From positions 1-64,000 of IMG/VR virus record IMGVR_UViG_3300005563_000031: 64,000 nt of DNA. One strand, given 5' to 3'. Source of the DNA: a virus. The position numbers and the translations under genes were made by a program. Below the pieces are notes generated by a model that was given only the letters and a program-made list of their open reading frames with translations, was not told the origin of the DNA and searched no databases. Below, in pieces: positions 1 through 7,399 of this stretch (its first letter is position 1; every line of letters begins with the position of its first letter).

Positions 1-481
1 GAACATTACTGGGGCGTTATTTCGCCGGATGAGGCGATACCAGGAAGTTAGTCGGGAGGTGTGCCGATACTCCGACGTCACAACATTACTTGCTCGAGGA
101 CTGTTTACAGCGTCGATCTCCTCGCACGGAAAAATGCTATAAGTAGTCCGCGAAACACACGGCAACCCTCGCGTATCCCTAGGATCTCAAAATGGATACC
201 ACTAGCGGGACGGCTACCGCAAAACAGTAGCCGTCCCGCGCCTTTCGTCGAAATAAGGTGTGTTTGCTAAGGGTTTACAGGTTGTAATACAGAGCCTGTA
301 TCTTGACAGTTGGTCGGAGTCCTTCCTGCTATCCGAGGCCGCCGAGCGCGCCAACTCGCAGTACTTTTTGTTAAGTGGACCGTTAGGTAGGTATAGCTCC
401 GGGTGCAATCCCTGGCACACGCTTGTTCACTGTCTTACTTAAGCGTAGCGCTGAAACATACCCACGCGACCGAACATATTC
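1..481. other. Leader region without a convincing gene
   Basis: No open frame here has a ribosome binding site or a protein-like composition. The stretch contains one strong hairpin (205-239, listed separately). At about 401-417 there is also a T-arm-like segment (stem CCGGG/CCTGG around TGCAATC) whose loop resembles the unusual T-loops of the tRNA cluster, but I could not complete a cloverleaf around it. It may be the end of an upstream transcript plus untranslated leader. Confidence 0.4.
205..239 (+). terminator. Strong GC hairpin, terminator-like
   Basis: A perfect 13-bp stem (GCGGGACGGCTAC with GTAGCCGTCCCGC) closes a 9-nt loop and is followed by a short T run (CCTTT). The weak U tract makes termination likely but not certain. 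It would insulate the downstream replication block from whatever lies to the left. Confidence 0.5.
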
Positions 482-688
482 ATGCGCAAATTTTGCAATG
501 TTGCAAGTCCTTTACACTTCACCCATGTCGTAAAGCTCGTGTTTCAAACACTGAAAACAGCCATAATTACCGTGTTTTTTGCAACAGTAACAATTTTTGC
601 TATTTGTTTGTCGTTGTTACTTACGGCGTACTGGTACGCACGCGATCCGCGCTGGCCGAAGGCTTTACTACGCAAAATCGTCGGATAG
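482..688 (+). CDS. Small membrane protein, 68 aa
   Basis: The protein has a basic N-terminus, then one long hydrophobic helix at about residues 27-50, and a basic C-terminal tail. It is probably a single-pass inner-membrane protein. There is no clear Shine-Dalgarno before the ATG. The stop codon lies inside the promoter-like element at 685-698, so the gene and the next promoter abut. I recognise no family. The regular membrane profile is the main reason to accept it. Confidence 0.4.
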   Translation: MRKFCNVASPLHFTHVVKLVFQTLKTAIITVFFATVTIFAICLSLLLTAYWYARDPRWPKALLRKIVG

Positions 689-698
689 TCTATATAAT
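685..698 (+). promoter_or_regulatory. Phage promoter/operator copy 1
   Basis: ATAGTCTATATAAT contains a perfect -10 (TATAAT, 693-698). The -35 region is weak. The expected start of transcription is almost at the ATG of the next gene (706), so that message could be nearly leaderless. It shares its core with copies at 2382, 31206, 34081, 34506, 35946 and 52929. Confidence 0.6.
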
Positions 699-705
699 CG
701 GTAGC

Positions 706-978
706 ATGAATACCAATACCGAGCGCGTTGGCGCTGAATCTGTTGCGAAGTTTTTAGGCGTTACAAAAACGACCGTATATTCCCTTGCTAAAGGGGTGCG
801 CGGTTGGAAGCGCATAGAACCACTACCATACCACGTGCGTGCTAGTAATCCTGTGCGTGACCGACTGGAGTTTGATCTGAATGAAATCTCAGCGTGGCAA
901 GCACGTGTCGGGTTCCGTGTCAGCGAGCACCGGAACAGACACACTCCTCGCGTCCAACTCCAAGAAGCTACCGCCTAA
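706..978 (+). CDS. Excisionase/MerR-like helix-turn-helix protein
   Basis: A 90-aa protein. Residues about 8-35 (VGAESVAKFLGVTKTTVYSL) fit the helix-turn-helix of excisionase/HTH_17-type DNA-binding proteins. The middle part is basic and the tail is variable. The frame is open far upstream, but I chose the ATG at 706 because it starts the HTH and sits directly after the TATAAT box. As first gene behind a promoter it could be an early regulator. It overlaps the next reading frame by 98 bases. Confidence 0.6.
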   Translation: MNTNTERVGAESVAKFLGVTKTTVYSLAKGVRGWKRIEPLPYHVRASNPVRDRLEFDLNEISAWQARVGFRVSEHRNRHTPRVQLQEATA

Positions 979-1615
979 GTTAAAGGCACTGCTGCCGCAA
1001 CTGGCCGCTTTATCCCCCGCCGAGCGCGCACTAGGCATTAGCGTACTACGCAGCCTCGGCGCCGTTCACCCCCTGCACCAACTATTGTCTGACTCCGTAC
1101 GGGCGGTTGTGGGCAACGGGGTGTTCTGTACACCCGGCAGCAGTTACGAGAAGCAAGTGGAAGTGGTGCTCGAAAAGGCCCGCGACATTGGCATAGGTGA
1201 CGGCGACCACACACGCGACGCGGCGCTAATGAACGTGATGGTGCGCGCGGCCCGAGCGCGACTGGAGCGCGATCGCATTAGTGTGTGCGCAACCTACATT
1301 GTGGAAACACTATTTGAGGACAGTTGGAAGGAGTTGGCCGACATGTTGTACCCCGGCTATGGCTTCCAGCTTATCGGGGACGTGCTATGCAAGCGAGTTT
1401 TGACTGGGAAAGAATCCTCCGAGAACTCAACATCGAGTACGTCACGCGTGGGAAGAACGTCGGCAAGGGCGAAATCAACATCAAGTGCCCCTGGTGCGGC
1501 CCAAACGACCCCTCCCACCACCTTGGAATCAACTCCGAAAAGGGCGCCTGGCGCTGCTGGCGAAACAAAACCCACCACAGTGGGTACAGTACGTCGTATC
1601 TCCTTACGAAGTTAG
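881..1615 (+). CDS. Unknown protein overlapping the primase gene, 244 aa
   Basis: The central part (residues about 28-165) has helical, protein-like composition. The last ~76 residues are Ser/Thr/Ala/Pro-rich low complexity and are encoded in another frame on top of the primase zinc domain. The overlap with primase is 229 bases, unusually long. The start is also uncertain: the ATG at 881 overlaps the HTH gene, and a GTG slightly downstream could serve. No family recognised. Position suggests a replication-associated factor. Confidence 0.5.
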   Translation: MKSQRGKHVSGSVSASTGTDTLLASNSKKLPPKLKALLPQLAALSPAERALGISVLRSLGAVHPLHQLLSDSVRAVVGNGVFCTPGSSYEKQVEVVLEKARDIGIGDGDHTRDAALMNVMVRAARARLERDRISVCATYIVETLFEDSWKELADMLYPGYGFQLIGDVLCKRVLTGKESSENSTSSTSRVGRTSARAKSTSSAPGAAQTTPPTTLESTPKRAPGAAGETKPTTVGTVRRISLRS

Positions 1616-2379
1616 TTGGAAGGCAGAAGGCACTTGGAATACTCCGCAAATACGGTCTCGCAAATGTCCGAGGAACTCAGCGTGCTAATCCGCCAAGCGA
1701 TCGAGGCGGCGCTGAACGACCCACAGACTTTCGCTTCCCGCCCGGTGTATTCCCGTATGACCCCGGCTTTGACCGAGCGACTGCGAGTTACCTCGTGTCT
1801 CGTGGATTCCGCAATGACGATGTCACGGCCGTTTGCAGCACTTTCCAACTCCACGTCGGACGGTACGGCGACTATGCGTCTCGTCTTATCATTCCATATA
1901 TCGTCGGTGGTGTCGTTGCGCACTTCACCGCCCGAGCCATCGCCCCAAGCCGCCTGCGATTCAAAGCAAGCCCCTCAGACCTAGCTACTTATGATCCCAC
2001 GCAACTGGTATTCAACAGCGATGCGCTGTCGAATCCGGCTGGCGTTATACTGGTGGAAGGTCCGCTGGATGCTATCAAAGCAACTGTCTACGGTCCTTTA
2101 CCGGCTGTCGCTTTATCTACTAACACGGCCAGCCCTGCGCAAATCCTACTCCTTAAACGAGCGCGCCGCGTTATTATCCTTACCGACAACGACAATGTTA
2201 AGACACATTCTGTCGGGGACATTTCCGCACAAGCGCTGACCTTGTTCGCGCAGCTAATGCGGGCCGGCGTGCCCGTCATGTTGCAACCGATGATGCGTGG
2301 ATACAAGGACTTAGCTGAGATTCCGTGGAATTTGTACCCGGATTTGGTGAATTTAGATACATTGCTTGCACAACGGTGA
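1387..2379 (+). CDS. DNA primase, zinc-ribbon plus TOPRIM type
   Basis: Synthesises RNA primers for replication (330 aa). Near the N-terminus lies a zinc-binding motif (CPWCG, then Cys and His residues at about 30-60) like the CHC2 domain of DnaG. The C-terminal half has TOPRIM features: VEGPLDA (conserved Glu) and an ILTDND motif with the metal-binding acids. The protein is short and lacks a visible helicase-binding domain. The ORF is open upstream of the ATG at 1387, but the zinc domain begins right after it. The separate helicase is encoded at 24057. Confidence 0.8.
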   Translation: MQASFDWERILRELNIEYVTRGKNVGKGEINIKCPWCGPNDPSHHLGINSEKGAWRCWRNKTHHSGYSTSYLLTKLVGRQKALGILRKYGLANVRGTQRANPPSDRGGAERPTDFRFPPGVFPYDPGFDRATASYLVSRGFRNDDVTAVCSTFQLHVGRYGDYASRLIIPYIVGGVVAHFTARAIAPSRLRFKASPSDLATYDPTQLVFNSDALSNPAGVILVEGPLDAIKATVYGPLPAVALSTNTASPAQILLLKRARRVIILTDNDNVKTHSVGDISAQALTLFAQLMRAGVPVMLQPMMRGYKDLAEIPWNLYPDLVNLDTLLAQR

Positions 2380-2381
2380 AA

Positions 2382-2395
2382 ATAGTCTATATAAT
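2382..2395 (+). promoter_or_regulatory. Phage promoter/operator copy 2
   Basis: ATAGTCTATATAAT with -10 TATAAT at 2390-2395 and TTGCAC at 2366-2371 as -35, giving an 18-bp spacer. It lies between the primase stop and the gene at 2441, which has the recurrent leader CCGGAGTTCC. Confidence 0.65.
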
Positions 2396-2440
2396 CGCCG
2401 CCCGTTTAACGTAAGCTAATTTCTAACCGGAGTTCCTCAA

Positions 2441-2635
2441 ATGGGCAAATGGTGTGCCGGCATACTCGTTCTAGTCGCTGCGCTGTGTGCAGAGATGTGG
2501 TGGGAGAGGCGTAAACACAAGCTGCACACCGAAGTGCACTGGCGGCCGTTCGATCCGGGGTTCTACACCTATATTGGCGGCAACAGCAAGCGCCGCTACT
2601 TCCGGTTTCTGTGGTGGGAGGTGATCCTGCCATGA
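2441..2635 (+). CDS. Small membrane protein, 64 aa
   Basis: Starts after a good leader (CCGGAGTTCCTCAA). Residues 4-20 are hydrophobic and followed by a basic, aromatic-rich stretch, consistent with an N-terminal anchor and cytoplasmic tail. First gene behind promoter copy 2; its TGA overlaps the ATG of the next gene, so the two are translationally coupled. No family recognised. Confidence 0.6.
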   Translation: MGKWCAGILVLVAALCAEMWWERRKHKLHTEVHWRPFDPGFYTYIGGNSKRRYFRFLWWEVILP

Positions 2636-2847
2636 ACGACTTTGAAAAGAACCGGCCGCAGCCGGGCGAGCATGTTACCTACGAAACCGCACGCATTGCG
2701 CTAACCGACCGAGGGCACGTGGTGCGTACGGAGGGTGATATTTGCTATTGCCGCCTTCCACAAAGCACCAACGAAACGTCCTTTATTTGGAGACATCCGG
2801 ACGGGTTGAACACACTACACGATTGGCCATCTAAACACATTGCTTAA
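2632..2847 (+). CDS. Hypothetical protein, 71 aa
   Basis: ATG at 2632 is preceded by GGGAGGTGATCC. The ORF extends upstream but the ATGA overlap with the previous stop sets the start. Small soluble protein with two Cys (CYC near residue 37) and a Trp-rich end. Function unknown; it sits between a membrane peptide and a large accessory protein in a coupled operon. Confidence 0.6.
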   Translation: MNDFEKNRPQPGEHVTYETARIALTDRGHVVRTEGDICYCRLPQSTNETSFIWRHPDGLNTLHDWPSKHIA

Positions 2848-2869
2848 CACTCCGGGGGGAGTATCGCCT

Positions 2870-4381
2870 ATGCAAGTCGCAATGGACGTGTTGCAGGGTT
2901 ATTTGACGCGACTTTACCAAAAGGACGCGTGGCGCATGCGCTCGTGGACGAGCGAAGACTACGTGCAGGAGGGCTTACTGCAGTACCTCATCATCGAGAA
3001 ACACTACCGCGACAAAGCGGTGAAACCGACCGAATCCAAAGCCGAGGCCGCGCGCCGAGCGATCGGGGAATTGCTTGCGACCGGACACCACTACACGCTC
3101 GAGGAACTGATCACCGCCAGTGGTGCTACGTCCGTGTCGACACGTACCGCACTGTCAGACCTCAAAAATTCGAAGTACTGCGCGCCCTACCACAAGCCGC
3201 TGCCTATCGTCAAAAACAACGACGGCACGTACTGTTTCTCGACGAAACGCGAGCCACAATTGATTACCGAAGCGAAGCACTTGATGGCGTTGTTTCAAAC
3301 ACATTGGTATCGCTACGTGCACGACAAAGCTGCCCGAGAATTACCTAATAATACGCTTTCCATCGAAAGCCAACACGGGGACGGCGAGCAGTATTCGCCT
3401 ACAATCGAGGCATTAGAAGCTGCCGCTACGATGGCCGACATCGAAACGACCTCCCTCCTCGACGGGTTGAATGAGGATGCGCAGGCACTCGTGGCGCTGT
3501 TTATGAGCCCTAACGAGATGCTCTCGGATATAATGAAAGGTATATCTTTTACGATTAAGCAAGCCGCTGCCATTGCGCAGGAATTGCAGAAAACGTATCC
3601 GCGCATAACAACGGAACGGGTTTTGATGGCAGCCCGTGTTTTAGCTGCCCGATTAAAGCCCGCCGTGTTTAAGCGCGGAGACACAGTAGACACTACAAAG
3701 GAACACATTATGACCACACCGATCCAGAAGCTGGCGACAGCGACGGGTCTCATTCACCAATCCAATGAACCGCGTGAGGCGTACCTCATTCGCCTCATGG
3801 AAGGCGTCAGCGCGTTGTCGGAAGCCGCCTGGGAGGGGTTGGCGGAGGACGCGAAGAAGGCATACAACGACATGGCACAAGCACACAATGACAAAAAACC
3901 ACTGGTTGGCTCCGCAGACGGCAGCGAGGAAACGCCGGCAGCGGTTGCAAGTGCTCGCACAATGCCTCGAAAGACTGCAGCGCGCACTAACGTTGACAAA
4001 GCAGCGAAGCGACAAAGCCCCACGAGTCGGGCGCGGGAAATCATCGTCCTCAACACAAACTTGACGGCGGCGCAGGTATTCGAGCAGCTGAAGTCCGAAG
4101 GCTTCGATGGTGCCTCTGTAGCTACGCTGCAGTCGATGCGCTCGGAAGCGAAAGCGATGATTGCGATTCTCACAGCACACGGCTTGTACGCGGCCAAAGA
4201 GACTGCAGCATCCCCGGCCGTTGCGGACACACCGGTGGCAGACGATGCCGGCGGCACGACGGTAGCTTCGCCTACTCCACCAGCCCCGGCGGCGCCTGCG
4301 ACGAAGCGCACGGCCGCGAAGAAAAAGGCGGCGCCGGTCGCTACGCCTGCCGTGAAGGAAGAGACCGAAACCGCAGCCTGA
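2870..4381 (+). CDS. Large accessory protein with sigma-like N-terminus and Ala/Pro/Lys tail, 503 aa
   Basis: ATG at 2870 follows GGGGGGAGTATC. The N-terminal segment contains SEDYVQEGLLQYL, which resembles sigma-70 region 2 (EDLVQEG), followed by a winged-helix-like stretch at about 65-105. This is similarity by eye only. The last ~60 residues are Ala/Pro/Lys-rich and histone-like. An in-frame ATG at 3710 with AAAGGAACACATT before it could give a separate ~223-aa product. Lies directly upstream of queC. A transcription or DNA-binding role is inference. Confidence 0.65.
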   Translation: MQVAMDVLQGYLTRLYQKDAWRMRSWTSEDYVQEGLLQYLIIEKHYRDKAVKPTESKAEAARRAIGELLATGHHYTLEELITASGATSVSTRTALSDLKNSKYCAPYHKPLPIVKNNDGTYCFSTKREPQLITEAKHLMALFQTHWYRYVHDKAARELPNNTLSIESQHGDGEQYSPTIEALEAAATMADIETTSLLDGLNEDAQALVALFMSPNEMLSDIMKGISFTIKQAAAIAQELQKTYPRITTERVLMAARVLAARLKPAVFKRGDTVDTTKEHIMTTPIQKLATATGLIHQSNEPREAYLIRLMEGVSALSEAAWEGLAEDAKKAYNDMAQAHNDKKPLVGSADGSEETPAAVASARTMPRKTAARTNVDKAAKRQSPTSRAREIIVLNTNLTAAQVFEQLKSEGFDGASVATLQSMRSEAKAMIAILTAHGLYAAKETAASPAVADTPVADDAGGTTVASPTPPAPAAPATKRTAAKKKAAPVATPAVKEETETAA

Positions 4382-4389
4382 GGAAGTAC

Positions 4390-5271
4390 ATGTCATCTAC
4401 TGAGACTGCTGTCGAGGATAAAGCGGATGCCTCGACAGCACTGAAGACAGCGACGCAAGTCGCTGGGATTCCGCGACCGGTGGTAGTGGTGTTTTCGGGT
4501 GGACAAGATTCCACGACGTGTTTGTTTCACACAATCAACGCCACAGATCCCGAAACTGAAATCTACTGCATCACGATTGACTATGGGCAGACGCATTTCC
4601 GCGAGCTGAACGCGGCGGCACAAGTCGTCGACCAAGCGCGCAAGTTCTACCCAAACCGCGTAATACAACACGAGGTTGTCGCGCTGAAACACGTACTGCG
4701 CGGTACGAGCCCCCTGGTACAGGGCGGCGACAAGTTGGAGCAGTACGAGAATTGGCAGTCGCTGCCTGGCGGTATCGAGAAGACGTTTGTGCCGCTGCGC
4801 AACCAGCTCTTCCTCACTATTGCGGCAAATCGAGCAGTGTTGCTGAAATCACAACTTATCGTCACCGGTGTCTCGCAGGAAGACTACGGCGGCTATCCGG
4901 ATTGTCGCGAAAAGTTTCTCGAAGCACTGGAAGTAGCCATCAACGAATCGTTGGCCGGAATGCACGAGATCGTTATCTCAGCACCGCTCATGCACCGCTC
5001 GAAAGCGGATACCGTACGGCTGGCACAACAGCTGCACGGGTGTATGGAGGCGTTATCGTACTCGCACACAGCATACGACGGCGTATACCCGCCGATTGGT
5101 AAAGACCACGCGACATTGTTGCGGGCAAAGGGCTTTGCGGAAGCGGGGGTAGCGGATCCACTCGTCGTACGCGCGTGGCGCAACGGGCACATGCCGTTGC
5201 CTGATACCGCCAACTATGACAGTTTGCGGCCTGTAGTGGATAAGGGCATAGTGGGCAACGAAGCAACCTAA
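4390..5271 (+). CDS. queC: QueC, 7-cyano-7-deazaguanine (preQ0) synthase
   Basis: Converts 7-carboxy-7-deazaguanine to preQ0 using ATP and ammonia. The PP-loop ATPase motif SGGQDS is at residues 36-41, followed by the conserved DYGQ..RE region. At 293 aa it is longer than typical QueC because of an N-terminal extension. The C-terminal zinc site of classical QueC (CGxCxxC plus an earlier Cys) is replaced here: the aligned segment (about 222-255) reads SYSHTAYDG...PPIGKDHATLLR, with none of the four Cys. Starts after TGAGGAAG, nine bases past the previous stop. Confidence 0.85.
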   Translation: MSSTETAVEDKADASTALKTATQVAGIPRPVVVVFSGGQDSTTCLFHTINATDPETEIYCITIDYGQTHFRELNAAAQVVDQARKFYPNRVIQHEVVALKHVLRGTSPLVQGGDKLEQYENWQSLPGGIEKTFVPLRNQLFLTIAANRAVLLKSQLIVTGVSQEDYGGYPDCREKFLEALEVAINESLAGMHEIVISAPLMHRSKADTVRLAQQLHGCMEALSYSHTAYDGVYPPIGKDHATLLRAKGFAEAGVADPLVVRAWRNGHMPLPDTANYDSLRPVVDKGIVGNEAT

Positions 5272-5296
5272 CAATACGGTCGTACGCGATGTTTAA

Positions 5297-5321
5297 GGGC
5301 TGTAGACACTCCCTACAGCCC
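5297..5321 (+). terminator. Hairpin after queC, probable terminator
   Basis: Nine-bp stem GGGCTGTAG/CTACAGCCC with a 7-nt loop, followed by CACTTTTCT. It lies in the short gap between queC and the RNA ligase start at 5331. It may terminate part of the queC transcript or limit ligase translation, since no Shine-Dalgarno is visible before that ATG. Confidence 0.55.
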
Positions 5322-5330
5322 CACTTTTCT

Positions 5331-5864
5331 ATGAGACCGATTCCCACCATTTTCCTTCGTCAGTTTGAAGACGGCATCGTGCTGAATATCTGGCGCGAGT
5401 CGTGTCGATGGGTGCGGGAGGGGGAGGGGATTGCGGTTCGCAAGTGGGACGGGGAATGCTGTTTGGTACAAGACGGGCATTACTACAAACGACACGTGGT
5501 ACACCTCAATGAACAGGCGCCGCCTGAATTCGTGGCTGTTGACACTACCTACCTACAAGATACCGTTGGATGGCTTCCAGTTACAGCTTCACCAAACGAC
5601 AAGTGGTACTGTGAAGCTATCCGAAACGGGCTACCCGAGAACGGCACATACGAGCTTGTGGGTCCATGTATTAACGGCAACAAAGACGGATTTGACAAAC
5701 ACCAACTAATTCGTCATACCGGCGGCACGGACTTGGAAGCGCCCCGCACCTTCGACGGGTTGCTCACGTTCTTTTCCTACGTGCATATCGAGGGTATAGT
5801 CTGGCATCGGGGAAACGGCGACATGGCGAAAATAAAGCGCGCTGATTTCGGTTTTCCGTGGTAA
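5331..5864 (+). CDS. RNA ligase, DUF5565-like nucleotidyltransferase
   Basis: A compact 177-aa covalent nucleotidyltransferase that would seal RNA ends through a lysyl-AMP intermediate. Motif I is KWDG (Lys38), motif III-like GTYELVGP follows, motif IV is HIEGIVWH, and motif V has AKIKRADFG at the end. The ATG at 5331 begins the conserved domain; an ATG at 5289 would add 14 residues across a hairpin. No Shine-Dalgarno is obvious. With ~40 phage tRNAs in the genome, tRNA repair or processing is a plausible job, but that link is inference. Confidence 0.75.
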   Translation: MRPIPTIFLRQFEDGIVLNIWRESCRWVREGEGIAVRKWDGECCLVQDGHYYKRHVVHLNEQAPPEFVAVDTTYLQDTVGWLPVTASPNDKWYCEAIRNGLPENGTYELVGPCINGNKDGFDKHQLIRHTGGTDLEAPRTFDGLLTFFSYVHIEGIVWHRGNGDMAKIKRADFGFPW

Positions 5865-5883
5865 ATACCAACAAGGACTGCTT

Positions 5884-6153
5884 GTGAACAAATCTGAATT
5901 GTTGAATGACCCCAATTCCTGCCTTAGCAAGGCACGCCCGCTTGAGCCTGTGTTTCTTTTGCGCGCCAATGACCCAATGGCCGCGCAAACGATTCGCTTG
6001 TGGGCGGCACAGAATGAGGGTAAGCAGCCGCCGGACAAGATCGCGGAGGCGTTGGATATCGCGGAAGCTTTTGACCTCTATCATACCAACAACGTGCCCA
6101 AGTGCACCGACAACGCCCCGCACGGTGCAAAGCCACTGCGGCCAATTCGCTAA
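5884..6153 (+). CDS. Conserved phage hypothetical protein, 89 aa
   Basis: GTG start with AAGGA upstream. The segment LNDPNSCLSKARPLEPVFLL followed by RANDPMAAQTIRLWA looks like a small family seen in many phages next to nucleotide-metabolism genes, as far as I recall. Soluble, mixed alpha/beta. Lies just upstream of folE with a 6-base gap. Biochemical role unknown. Confidence 0.65.
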   Translation: MNKSELLNDPNSCLSKARPLEPVFLLRANDPMAAQTIRLWAAQNEGKQPPDKIAEALDIAEAFDLYHTNNVPKCTDNAPHGAKPLRPIR

Positions 6154-6159
6154 CCCGTC

Positions 6160-6726
6160 GTGTTAACCGTGGAGCAAATAATCCTCGAGCTGCTGCACAT
6201 GCTCGGGGAAAACCCCCGTCGCGATGGTCTGCAAGACACGCCCGCTCGCGTGGCGAAAGCATGGCGCGAGTGGACAGCGGGATACGTGGAATCGCCCGCG
6301 CAGATCCTCAAATCGTTCGAGGAACCCGATGCCAACGAGATGGTCGTGGTGCGGGATATTCCATTCTACTCGATTTGCGAACACCATTTAGCGCCGTTCT
6401 TTGGTGTCGCGCATATCGGTTACATTCCAAAAGGGCGGGTGGTGGGATTATCCAAACTCCCGCGTCTCGTACGCTGTTTCGCACGACGATTAACCATACA
6501 AGAGCGCATCGCGACGCAAACCGCCGATGCGCTCGCTAAACACCTCGATGCCAAAGGCGTCGGAGTAGTCCTCGAAGCACGCCACTTGTGCATGGAGTCG
6601 CGCGGCATTGCGACGCCCGGCGCCATTACTACGACGAGCGCGTTGCGCGGCTGCATTTCAACCGAAGCTGACGCGCGTGCCGAATTCCTCTCGCTAACAC
6701 GGAGCCGCCCCAATGTCGCAGTCTAA
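6160..6726 (+). CDS. folE: FolE, GTP cyclohydrolase I
   Basis: First step of the deazaguanine pathway: GTP to 7,8-dihydroneopterin triphosphate. At 188 aa it matches the catalytic core length. Zinc ligands are in SICEHHLAPF (Cys73, His76) and RHLCMESRG (Cys near 144). The KLPRLVRCFARRLTIQERI helix is typical. GTG start; no strong Shine-Dalgarno, so coupling to the upstream gene is likely. Its end overlaps queF by 14 bases. Confidence 0.93.
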   Translation: MLTVEQIILELLHMLGENPRRDGLQDTPARVAKAWREWTAGYVESPAQILKSFEEPDANEMVVVRDIPFYSICEHHLAPFFGVAHIGYIPKGRVVGLSKLPRLVRCFARRLTIQERIATQTADALAKHLDAKGVGVVLEARHLCMESRGIATPGAITTTSALRGCISTEADARAEFLSLTRSRPNVAV

Positions 6727-7147
6727 GGACTTATCAGCGGGCCTGCATGCACTTGGCAGTACGGTAGCTACTACGTTCGATCGTCCCGTAGCGGCGGTGC
6801 TGGAGCGGTTTGAAAGCCCGCTCACACAAAGTCAAAACTTTGCCGGCATGATTCGCATTACATGCCCGGAGTTTACCTCGTTGTGCCCGAAGACCGGACA
6901 GCCGGATTTCGCCACGATCCGCATTAAATACCAACCCAACAAGTGGTGCGTGGAGTCGAAGTCCCTCAAGTTGTATTTGATGGGCTACCGCAATTACGGC
7001 AGTTTCCACGAGCAGTGTGTGCAGCAGATCGCAGACGACCTTGCACAGCTAATAAAGCCGCACTGGCTGCGGGTGCGTGGGGAATTTACTCCGCGTGGCG
7101 GCATTCCGTTTTGGCCTGAGGTACAGTATTTCGGAAACGGGCGGTAA
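6713..7147 (+). CDS. queF: QueF, preQ0 reductase (preQ1 forming)
   Basis: NADPH-dependent reduction of the preQ0 nitrile to preQ1. The 144-aa length matches the short unimodular QueF form. The signature SLCPKTGQPDFATI holds the nucleophile Cys58 and Asp65 with the family spacing, and VESKSLKLYLMGYRN is the conserved substrate-binding segment. ATG at 6713 with CGGAG upstream, overlapping folE. In a phage with DpdA it predicts a preQ1-type base, not only preQ0, in DNA. Confidence 0.92.
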   Translation: MSQSKDLSAGLHALGSTVATTFDRPVAAVLERFESPLTQSQNFAGMIRITCPEFTSLCPKTGQPDFATIRIKYQPNKWCVESKSLKLYLMGYRNYGSFHEQCVQQIADDLAQLIKPHWLRVRGEFTPRGGIPFWPEVQYFGNGR

Positions 7148-7156
7148 GGATAAAAC

Positions 7157-7399
7157 ATGATCAGTCAATGGCAAGCCAAACACAACGCCCTCATGCGCGC
7201 TCGATGCGTACCGTGTCGCGGCACGGGCGCACTCGATAATGCGCAGTTGCACGGACAGTTCTTTGTGGAGTGGCCGTGTTCTACTTGTAACGGCAGCGGA
7301 TTCGCACCGCAACCAATTGAACACCAACCACCCTCCGGTGTCGTACAAGCGGCGATCAACAAGTCTCTGGACGACGACATGTCGGATTTCCATACCTAA
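7157..7399 (+). CDS. DnaJ-like zinc-finger peptide between queF and dpdA
   Basis: Eighty residues with two CxxCxGxG repeats (CVPCRGTG and CSTCNGSG), the pattern of the DnaJ cysteine-rich zinc domain, so it likely binds one zinc. RBS AAGGAT. Its stop overlaps the dpdA start (TAATG), so it is co-translated with the transglycosylase. It could be a DNA- or protein-binding partner of DpdA, but nothing in the sequence proves it. Confidence 0.7.
   Translation: MISQWQAKHNALMRARCVPCRGTGALDNAQLHGQFFVEWPCSTCNGSGFAPQPIEHQPPSGVVQAAINKSLDDDMSDFHT

Noticed and set aside
345-441. tRNA in the left leader
   Set aside because: Only the T-arm folds; no acceptor partner or anticodon arm fits.
403-705. Upstream extension of the HTH gene
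   Set aside because: It has no ribosome site and runs through the promoter element; the HTH begins at the ATG at 706.
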